In this document: positions 55,849 through 64,000 of the stretch, in pieces
How positions within the stretch are numbered: the stretch's first letter is position 1
Layout of the letters: each line of letters begins with the position of its first letter
Assembly (NCBI GenBank): GCA_037952775.1
Contig: JBANAY010000004.1
Coordinates: 2,232,001 to 2,296,000 of the forward strand
Length of the DNA stretch: 64,000 bases
Direction: 5' to 3'
Source of the DNA: Clonostachys chloroleuca
Lineage: Eukaryota > Ascomycota > Sordariomycetes > Hypocreales > Bionectriaceae
Notes under the pieces: model-generated
What the model saw: only the letters and a program-made list of their open reading frames with translations
Database searches by the model: none
Told to the model about the DNA's origin: nothing
Made by a program: the position numbers and the translations under genes

Positions 55849-57810
55849 TTATGCCAAGGGGTTGCGCCCAGAAAGTGGACTTGCTGTAGGGCTGACCGTA
55901 TCGAGAGGGGCAGCATGGAGTGCTGGTGCCACGGGGCTGCCTTTCCCTGAGACAGCCTGCTGCTTAAGAACAGCCTTCACCCAATTTGCTACCTCCTGAT
56001 CTTCCACGCTTGCATCAAGTTCGATTTGCGCCACCGTCTCAGCTACCTTGTCGGCTTCATCGCCTTCTTCAGCTTCTTCCGTGATCGTTTGAGGTTTGGT
56101 CATTGGACTCAGCCAAGCATGCTTAAGTAGCATGGCATACGTTGGTCGCAGCTTCGGTATTTTGTTCAAACAACTGCGAACAAAGTCTTTAGCAATTGGA
56201 GAGTAGCCTTCTTCTGGCAGGCCAGGGGGTTCACCCTCAACAATAGCCTAGTAGCGTCAGTTATACAGCACGAGATCTCCTGTGATTGAAACACTTACAT
56301 TGAGTTGACTGTAAATTGAAGACGAAACCTCAGGCGGGTATGGATAACGGCCCATTGCGCATTCAATGATTGTCAAGCCCAAACTCCAGATATCACTCTG
56401 GACGCTATAAGTTCCGTCGGCATTGCCGACCTGCGCCATTCCACCCCCGGAAATGCGTTCGGGCGCCATGTAACTTTGACAGCCGATGTTGGTCTTCGCA
56501 ATGCTCGCCACGAGGTTCCCGCTGACTCCAAAATCACAAATCTTTACCTGCCCTCGGGTATTGACCAAGATATTCGTAGGTTTGACATCGCGATGGATGA
56601 TGTTGTGGTCATCTTTCAATGATTTGAGGCCCATAACAGTCGAGTATGTGATTTTTTGCAGAACGCCCTCGGGGATGCCACCGGGGTAAAGTTTATCAAT
56701 GGAACCACCATCCATGTACTCAATACACATGTACACTGCGCCCTCTTGGAAAAATGCGCCGTAAAAGTCGATAATATAAGGAGAAACACATTCGTGTAAG
56801 ATGACCAACTCCTTGAGAATGGTGGTGAACTTGGCATCATCCAACTCGAGGCGAATTTCCTTCATGGCCATTGTCACACCGGTTGTCGCAGTGCTTTTGC
56901 CATCGTCTTCATGTTTTTGTATAGGCATTGGGTCAGATACCGAATGGTGTATTGGCGGCTTCACTCCCGATAGGCCATGGCCGAAACGAGGCACTCGAGG
57001 TTTGGAGTGTTTGGCCTTATACACGGTTCCGTAGTTGCCTTTGCCCAATTCGTCCAAGATTTCTACCTCGTCGAGAGATATTCTAAAGGTTTGGCCATTG
57101 TGGAAGTTAACACCCTCTCGAGTGATTGTGGCAGCACCATCGAATGTGATCCAACCCTTGTCCGTGTCGATGTATTTCTTGTAATCATCTAGCCTAGAAC
57201 CGACAGCTGTTTCTGATCTACCATTTGCACCTGGTAAGCTCCCTAGTTTAGGAGCTCCGGGGCGACGCATAGATGGGCTCGGTCCGCCCATATCAGGAAG
57301 CTTCATCCCCCCACCCAATTTGTTGGCCCGCCGCTCACTAAGAGACTGCTTGGGTATGATTGGGGCTGAGTTCGGGTGGTTGGGCGGTGGTGGGCGGTGA
57401 ACCGGTACTCCAGGAAAGCCGTTTATAGCTCCAGGAATATTTTGCGAAACGGGCGTGGTGGGAGAACTAGCGGAAGGTGATCCTTTTTGCATTCGCTGTT
57501 GGTGAAGGGCCCGTACTTTGGCCATGACACTGTTGTCCATGGCACCAGCGCTGCTTGCAAAAGATGAGGCGGGGGTGGGGGGCTTTCTCGCCATACCCAG
57601 CACTCCGATGGCCGTTGAGCTGGGGTGTATGTTTTGGGGGTCGGAGATGGATCGTAGGGAAGGAACTCTTTTGGTCTCGATGGGGTTCCCAGAAATGTGC
57701 TCATCAAGCGGCGTTGTCGTCTCAGATTGGTCGTCGGAGTCTGGAGAACCAGGCATGACAAGGTCGTGCTTCTCTCCCGGCGTCACCGGGAGGGCTTCGG
57801 AGCCGCTCAT
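55849..57810 (-). CDS. pbs2: MAP kinase kinase Pbs2 (HOG pathway)
   Basis: Two exons on the minus strand (57810-56299, 56247-55849) give 636 residues. Residues 1-210 are disordered, with the Pbs2-specific SERRANKLGGGMKLPDMGGP near 158-176 and Pro-rich VPVHRPPPPNHP. The kinase domain begins near 250: GKGNYGTVYK at 256-265, the family-specific insertion after KAKHSK, catalytic loop HRDVKPTNIL, DFGVSG and the activation loop SIAKTNIGCQSYMAPE, whose Ser/Thr are the MAPKKK phosphorylation sites. The C-terminus has acidic and Gln-rich parts. The kinase activates the Hog1/SakA MAPK in osmotic and oxidative stress. Confidence 0.95.
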
Positions 57811-60800
57811 TACGGCGATGAAATTGGATCTTGGGCAAGCGCCGAGGGAGGGGGTTGAGCTGCAACTCAACAGACGTCGATGGGCAGGGCAGTATTCAGA
57901 GCTCCCACTGGTACTGCTGGAGGTGAATTGGTGTGTGAAGCGCGGGAATAATTAGGCCTGCAGCATCGACCAAGTTTTCGCAGGCTGGCGTCAATGAGAG
58001 GTCAGTTTCGTGTCTCGATGTGCGTCTGTGTGGGCGTAGAGGTGAAAAAAGAAGGCGCAAGTTCGCAATCGAGGGCATACAGGCAGGATCGATGGACTGA
58101 GCCGACGCTCGTGATAATTGGATTGAGCAAAGGCAGGCTAGTCCGGAGCTAAGGTACCTTAGTAGCCAGTTGGAAAGCACTCGATGTGGCAAATCGGCCG
58201 CGATGCAGGAAATTGGTATCGCAGCAAACGGCAGGTTTGGCTGACTGCGCCACTGCACCAGAGTGTGAAAAAGGAAATGAGAGTCAAGACTGGAGAGTCA
58301 AGTAATTGATCTTCAGAGCGAAAAGCAGGATCAGAAGTGTGCAAGTCAAATCAAGTGAAGTGCTGGATGCAATTCATCGAGAAGCCAGTGACACACCTCA
58401 CGGCGTTGCCGTTGCTGGAGATGATATTTAATGGAGGGACGGCATGCAGTGCAGGTCACTGCCGTCCCACAGAACAGGGAAAATCGGGCAGCTAGCACCA
58501 GAACGGCCTGATTGGAAGGTGGCGGCTGACCAGGGAAGCGGTACTTGGGTACCTACCTGGGGACCTCAGAGTGCAAGAGCTCCAGCTGCAAGCGCTACCT
58601 TAGTAAGTACCTCCTACCAACAGGCCGGGCTATCTTAGCAGCTCCTCTAAGTTCTGTTGCAACAGGCGCTTCATTCCTTGATTGATTTTTAGGCGGTGCG
58701 GGGTCGAGAATGTCCCTAGCGAGGGGAAGAGGGTCAGTTAATCAGGGCCAGGCTGGTGAGGGGCTGAGCACAACGTCATCAGTTCAGGTTCCAATTACCG
58801 ACTTACCTAACTGCTTACCCTTGCTACATCGGTTCTATCCATGTCACCTCCAGGACTTCATCGTGAGTCCTACATACGCATTCCCCAGCCAGCCCTATGC
58901 GCCGACATATCATGAGGCAGTGGCCAAAAGCAATCGGCGCAAGCGGGGGACAGCGCTCAATAGTAAGATACTTGGGTGAGGTAACCCCATTTGCACAAAT
59001 TCAGGGCTGGGAATTAGGCAGGTTAGGTACCTACTTAGGTAGGGTAGCACCTCGATAAGTCAGTACTATAGATATCCCTTTGCAAAGGGAGTGAGTAACT
59101 GCTTAGATACATTCAAATACATAAAAGTTAGTGATGGGCTTGAAACTTAAAGTATCTATCCGTCAACTGAGGACATCACCAGGTACCTTCGTCGAGGCTC
59201 CCTACCTAGGTAGTGTGCCTCGTAAGGCCGTTGACTCCAGTCCTCATACCTAAGTACCTCGGTACCTAAGATCCCTGGTACCTAGTGAAATGATCACATC
59301 ATGAGCAGATAATCTTGGTGTTGAGAATCTAACGACAGCTTTCCCGCTCGAGCCATCTATAAATAAATCCCCGTCTCTTCATTGGCTTAGGGCTCTGTAT
59401 GTCTAAAGCATTCTCCTCTTGAAAGCGATGTCTTCGCAACATTGTTTAGTTGCTCTTCAAGTCTAGTATCTCCCTCCGGATTTGGAGGGACCCTGATTTT
59501 ATTTTGAGATATTTTCTTTTACACACAGAGGAAGGCTAAGATATAAAAGACCCTTATTCATGACTTTGCTATGATCCACTCCATTCGTCTGATGTACGAT
59601 AGGCTGTTCGCCCGTTCCTGTCCGTGAAGTGTAGGGTACCTATTTCTTGGCACAGTCCTTAGCACATCAACCTGCATATTTTCCAATCTCGGGCCTAGTT
59701 GTGCAGATATCACCTGATTGCTTAATTATTAGCGACAGATTACATGAATAGAGTGCCAAATAGGTGGCATCGGCTTTTCGTCATATTCATGGTTCGCCGA
59801 CCCTTGACAAGAGTAACAGAATATGTCATAGGTTTGCCTCTAATATGTAGAGGATATGAAATTATGTCATTAGCCTGAGAAGAGAGCTGTGGGACCGGGT
59901 ACGATGCATGGTGAGCGAATGACCTCATGGATTGGGATAATTGACCAGTAGTGATTGGAGAGGTGCTGGTCTTATTACGGAATGGATCACAGTGAGTGGG
60001 TAAACAGCAGTGCGCGGCCTGACAGGGGTTTACGATCTGGCTTGCGAACCAACCCACCGTAGTGTTTCTTAGCTGAAGAAATTACACATGGAAGAAAGTA
60101 GATATCCTGAATTCCTGGTAATTATCCGGATTTTTTGAGCATGGAGTATTCCCCCAAGCATACAGGGAAATTCGAAAGAAAGCTGGAGCGAGGCGTAAGA
60201 TGGCGTAGTAGTTGCATTGGTGCAAGATGCACTACATAATGGACTTTACAAAAAAGACGAGAATAGAAAATGTCCTGGCTCTGACCACTTCTATCCTCAC
60301 CGCTAGCTATTTCTGTAACAACTAGATGATTGCTTAAGAGGACGAGCTGGGCTCAATGCGTTATCTTGCCTCTTTTGGTTAACCAGTCTTTCTTGGCGAT
60401 CAATTTGTCGAGCTCTTCATGATAATGCATGCATATACATAGCATAAGGTGAGACACCAATTAATAGCACTAAAATACCTATAGATTCTGCACCTTAAAA
60501 TTCTAATATCGCATTGCACTTCGTGTAAGTAATGGCATTCTTTAATCAGGCGACAGTGTGCAGGGTGTCCGTGACCCAGGAGCTGAGACTCCTTTTGATG
60601 GCGGAATCTAGAATGAGAACTTGGTATGACAGTTTGTATTAGAATAGTAATTATATAAATACCTACCGTCGGTGTACAACTATGTTTACGGTTACGAACA
60701 CAGTTAGGTTTCTCATACTACGAGGGCTAGAATCGCAGATAGTTTGTCCACCGCTGACAAGCCTGCCTCATTGTTATATCCGTTGTCCAGTAGGTAGTAT

Positions 60801-60944
60801 TCATGGCTCTGTCGGGTGAGTATAGCCTGATACGGCTATTCCAGTGCCGGCAAGCAGTTATTTCAATGAAACCTCAATGCCAAAGTATTGACACCATGTC
60901 ATAGTATGTGTATTTCATCAGTGAGGCGCTGCTTTCTGATCTTC
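57811..60944. other. Gene desert with short palindromes
   Basis: No gene can be supported over about 3.1 kb upstream of pbs2. Between about 58150 and 59290 many short elements related to AGGTACCT and TACCTAGGTA recur (e.g. near 58150, 58548, 59025, 59180, 59207, 59260 and 59280). From about 59300 to 61650 the sequence turns AT-rich. Confidence 0.6.
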
Positions 60945-61625
60945 CTAACTACCAAACTCACTTCCACTAGTCTTTGGTAAACTTGCGGCCCAATTTAGCC
61001 TTAGAGAGCTTGTTGATATCTCCATTATTTTTAGAGTCTTCATGTTATAGACTTTCATATCATGGCAGGTAGCTAGAGTAATTGCTAGGATGTCCGGGGT
61101 CAATCCGTAGGGGTCCGACTTTGTGACAGCAATTGCCCTCTTTGTTACCTCCAACTGCCTCTTGATATCCCTACACATTTCGCTCTCAAGGAGCACGCGG
61201 CAGAAAATTCCTAGCGATAATAATGAATAGGATTTCGGCCAGCATACGCGTTAAAGTACGCCGATTACAATGATGGCATCGCCGGAGAGAGACTCTAAGG
61301 CACGCTCAACTGTGGGAATAGCATGGAGTCGGAAGGGTACGGCAGCGAGCATGAAAAGTTGCCGAAACGGGAAGAATGTTTACGGCCAGACTTGGCAATG
61401 AGGGTCTCAACGGAGGCTACGATAGTTCGAAGATCCTCGTGTAATGCATACCAGCTCTCCAAGCGATCCTAGTTGATGTTTTCCTTCTTCAAGGTGATTG
61501 GCAGTAAGACCAATGGCTTCCCTTGGAAGTTGATGAACTCCCCTTTTTGGACAACTAGTAGTGCTTGCAAGGCCGTATTTCCCAGCTATATCATTTGGTA
61601 AGTTCGATATATTGCAAAGGACCAT
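60945..61625 (-). pseudogene. Degenerate gene relic of unknown family
   Basis: Several minus-strand segments in different frames read like fragments of one helical protein, in order. The first is FINFQGKPLVLLPITLKKEN, then after an in-frame stop DRLESWYALHEDLRTIVASV. The next is FRQLFMLAAVPFRLHAIPTV with ERALESLSGDAIIV. The last is CRDIKRQLEVTKRAIAVTKS with DILAITLATCHDMKVYNMKT. Stops and frame changes separate them. Composition is protein-like, unlike the flanking AT-rich DNA. I do not recognise the family. It is isolated in the desert, as expected for an old remnant. Confidence 0.4.
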
Positions 61626-61699
61626 GGTTTTTGTGTATCTAGTTTGGATTAATCAAGTTTTATATTGAGACTGTTCAATTTTCTGTTACCTACAGCAGA

Positions 61700-62553
61700 C
61701 TACGTTGAGCCGTTGACGAGACTTTCCTCGGGGACAATGGCCCAGTCTCTGACGGCACCCTTGTAATCACTAATCCTCACATCCTTGATCTCTACCGCAA
61801 TGACGCTCACCTCTCGGCCAGCGACAAACTGGCCCGTCCGGCTATCCGAGCCTGGGTTGCTTCGCTGCCGGAACAGCTGATTGTCCTCGTCGTCGTAGGT
61901 GTGGTTCGCCAAGTGCTGATCGCAGAAGTACTTCTCCTCCTCCGAGCCGGTCTGTATTATCCGCGCGGCGCCACCGATCGTGGCACTGATGCTCGAGATT
62001 TCCGAGGAGTTGAGGTTGAGGAGGAGCGACGCCAGGCTGGAGGGGGGCTCGCGCGTGGGGGAGCCGCCTGATGGACGGCGGGTGTGGCTTGGTGGACGGT
62101 GGGAGACCCCTGGAAACCAGATCCAATTAGCTTCAATGGCTTGATCCCGAAGTAGGAATCGGAAGACCGTGTGCGGACGTACAGTCGTGGACAAGCAGGG
62201 ACACATTGGGGTTGGAGAGAATGCTGGTCGTCTTCCGGGAGGCCGGGTTGGTAGTCATGATGATGACGGGAGATGAGTTGTAGGGCGACGAGGGCAGATA
62301 TGTGTAGTTCATCAAGGAGACATTGGGCACGTTATCGGAGCATGTCGCAAGATGCAGCTGCGCGGGCGCGGGTTAGAGACAGCCACTCGGTCGTGCAACC
62401 AGCCATGACGCAGGGGTCGGATTCTCGCAGACTCACGAAGCGGGCATTTTCGAGACATTGAACCACCTCTTGAGGCAAGCTGGTGGTGAGCTTCTTGTGG
62501 GTGTCGCCCTCCGAGGCCTCGTAATTTAAAGGAATCTTGTCCATGGAATTCAT
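61700..62553 (-). CDS. Pyridoxamine 5'-phosphate oxidase-like flavoprotein
   Basis: Three exons on the minus strand (62553-62437, 62357-62183, 62109-61700) give 233 residues. After a short helix (TSLPQEVVQCLENARF) comes the split-barrel FMN-binding core: LHLATCSDNVPNVSLMNYTY, VIIMTTNPASRKTTSILSNP and NVSLLVHDW. A linker rich in Pro, Ser and Arg (SHRPPSHTRRPSGGSPTRE) interrupts the fold before SLLLNLNSSEISSISATIGG and VSVIAVEIKDVRISDYKG. It resembles the fungal proteins related to yeast YLR456W/YPR172W, whose activity is not established. Loss of true PNPOx catalytic residues cannot be judged here. Splice phases are 0 and 1. Confidence 0.85.
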
Positions 62554-62997
62554 GATGTGATGTTGTGATGGAACTGAAGTTTGACCGGAGTCATGGATTA
62601 CTTCATCACCCAGATCTAGCCCGAGCCTTGGTGGTGGGGGAGGCCTGGACTGACCTGCTGAGTAAGGCGGGGTCTAGTGGGCCTTTAGCGACCAGCTCTA
62701 GCTTATCAGCCTACCTCATTAAGATTTGGGGGAGACTTGCCGCTGAATCTGGGGAATGTGCGGTTTACGGTTACTCTCGGCCTCGGCTCTCCACGGCGAC
62801 GGTCACCTGGGCAAACCGTAAACCGAAGTGCATGTAGACAAAAGGGAACGCCGAACCTGCATCTCCTTTTTAGACTCTCTCTTCTCTGCTGCTAGGCTCT
62901 TCCGTATCCTACTGTCCAGCGCAGAATTTAGAAGCGGAATTATTGCAATTGTCCTCGCCCACTGACCGCGAACCTCACATAGAGATACCCAGCAGCA
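62554..62997. promoter_or_regulatory. Divergent promoter (PNPOx-like / MCC alpha)
   Basis: 444 bp lie between the start codons of two divergent genes. A related pair GCGGTTTACGG (near 62760) and CGTAAACCG (near 62816) forms an imperfect inverted repeat. Its meaning is unknown. Confidence 0.5.
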
Positions 62998-64000
62998 ATG
63001 CGTTCTCTCCGCACAAAACGGCTGCCCTTGCGGCCTCTCCCTCGCTATGTTTCCTCAACCTCAGCCAGCGCGGCGGCACCTAAGCACACACCGATCAATT
63101 CAGTCCTCATCGCCAATCGTGGCGAGATCGCCATCCGTATCAATAAGACGGCAGAGCGTATGGGCATCCGGGCTACAACCGTCTACACTGATGTGGATGC
63201 TGCGTCATGGCACAGCTCCGTCGGCTTCCAGTCCCTAGCACTGGGCCCCTCCAATGCATACCTCGACGGCGACAAGATCATAGCTCTGGCCAAGAAGAAT
63301 GGTATCCAGGCCCTGCACCCTGGCTACGGCTTCTTGTCCGAGAACTCCCAATTTGCCGAGAAGTGCGAGCGCGAGGGTATCGTGTTCGTCGGCCCGCCCG
63401 CGACGGCGATGGCGGACATGGGGCACAAGGCCAGGAGTAAGGAAATCATGACTGCTGCCAATGTTCCCTGCGTCCCTGGGTACCACGGCACGGAGCAAGG
63501 CGAGGCCGAGCTCCTCGCGAGGGCCAAGGAGGTCACGTTCCCAGTACTGTTGAAGAGCGTCAGAGGTGGCGGCGGCAAGGGGATGAGGATTGTCATGGCC
63601 GAAGACGAATTCTTGACACAGCTGAAGAGCGCCAGAGCTGAGGCTCGGGCTTCATTTGGCGAGGGTGGAGAAGTCATGCTCGTGGAGAAGTACATTGTGC
63701 GGCCCCGACATGTCGAGGTCCAGGTCTTCGCCGATAAATGGGGGAACACACTTGCTCTCGGCGAACGAGACTGCAGTGTGCAGAGAAGACACCAAAAGAT
63801 TCTGGAGGAGTCACCAGCTCCTGACCTCGATGAGGCAACCCGACAGGATCTCTGGGACAAGGCAAGGAAGGCTGCTTCTGCCGTTGGCTATGTCGGTGCC
63901 GGTACTGTTGAGTTTATTCTGGACAAGGATACCGGAAAGTTTTACTTCATGGAGATGAACACTCGTCTTCAGGTGGAGCATCCAGTGACGGAGATGGTTA
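62998..64000 (+). CDS. mccA: Methylcrotonoyl-CoA carboxylase subunit alpha (partial, cut by window end)
   Basis: The frame opens with ATG 62998 and runs uninterrupted off the right edge (334 codons seen). Residues 1-30 are Arg-rich (LRTKRLPLRPLPRYVSS), a mitochondrial presequence. The biotin-carboxylase N-domain follows with VLIANRGEIAIRI, HPGYGFLSEN, the ATP-grasp domain with KSVRGGGGKGMRI, ERDCSVQRRHQKILEESPAP and MEMNTRLQVEHPVTEM. This order is shared by MCC alpha, propionyl-CoA and pyruvate carboxylases. The absence of fused upstream domains and the presequence favour MCC alpha, which acts in leucine breakdown. The biotinyl domain lies outside the window, so the exact enzyme is not proven. 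Confidence 0.88.
   Translation, partial: MRSLRTKRLPLRPLPRYVSSTSASAAAPKHTPINSVLIANRGEIAIRINKTAERMGIRATTVYTDVDAASWHSSVGFQSLALGPSNAYLDGDKIIALAKKNGIQALHPGYGFLSENSQFAEKCEREGIVFVGPPATAMADMGHKARSKEIMTAANVPCVPGYHGTEQGEAELLARAKEVTFPVLLKSVRGGGGKGMRIVMAEDEFLTQLKSARAEARASFGEGGEVMLVEKYIVRPRHVEVQVFADKWGNTLALGERDCSVQRRHQKILEESPAPDLDEATRQDLWDKARKAASAVGYVGAGTVEFILDKDTGKFYFMEMNTRLQVEHPVTEMV

Overview
The window is nuclear DNA of a filamentous ascomycete. Almost every gene is split by short introns (about 50-85 nt) with GTAAGT/GTGAGT/GTATGT-type donors, CTAAC/CTGAC branch points and CAG/TAG acceptors. Dense coding alternates with kilobase-scale intergenic regions. Protein signatures (a 559-residue Vac8 ending in AHIEG, the C-terminal block of an Atf-type bZIP, a fused NAD(P) transhydrogenase) and the many AGGTACCT/TACCTAGGTA palindromes between genes fit Sordariomycetes, possibly Hypocreales. 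That placement is inference.

Layout, left to right. 0-5 kb is an accessory-looking region: a glycine-rich small protein gene, then two divergent decayed genes. One (minus strand) looks like a PD-(D/E)XK nuclease fold protein and is interrupted by two in-frame stops. The other (plus strand) is a kinase-like protein with three single-base frameshifts. A 27-bp tandem repeat array abuts the first. 5-18 kb holds metabolic genes: a Zn2Cys6 regulator, a glycerophosphodiester phosphodiesterase, a Hal2-type bisphosphate nucleotidase, an alpha-glucoside-type MFS transporter with a frameshift in a C-run, a small coiled-coil protein, a secreted M28 leucine aminopeptidase and an MDR oxidoreductase.

19.8-29.7 kb is a run of five nuclear genes for mitochondrial proteins: NAD(P) transhydrogenase, complex I NDUFA12, phosphatidylglycerophosphate synthase, and mitoribosomal uL4m and mL38. 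Two divergent promoters here carry CCAAT-type boxes. 30.8-44.4 kb has an Atf-type bZIP factor, replication factor RPA3 (with an MluI cell-cycle box upstream), a disordered protein, a large RhoGAP protein with an in-frame TAG, and the AMPK gamma subunit Snf4. 46.6-57.8 kb has Vac8, inner-membrane protease Imp1, tRNA-Thr(AGU), octanoyltransferase Lip2, a Sur7-family membrane protein and the HOG-pathway MAPKK Pbs2. 57.8-61.7 kb is a gene desert with palindrome-rich DNA and a decayed gene relic. The right end has a PNPOx-like flavoprotein and the start of methylcrotonoyl-CoA carboxylase alpha, cut by the window edge.

Most genes are housekeeping. Mitochondrial function dominates (transhydrogenase, NDUFA12, PGS1, uL4m, mL38, Imp1, Lip2, MCC), together with stress and nutrient signalling (Atf-type bZIP, Pbs2, Snf4). 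The least ordinary part is the broken nuclease-like/kinase-like pair at the left end. No intact transposon, CRISPR array or biosynthetic gene cluster was seen.
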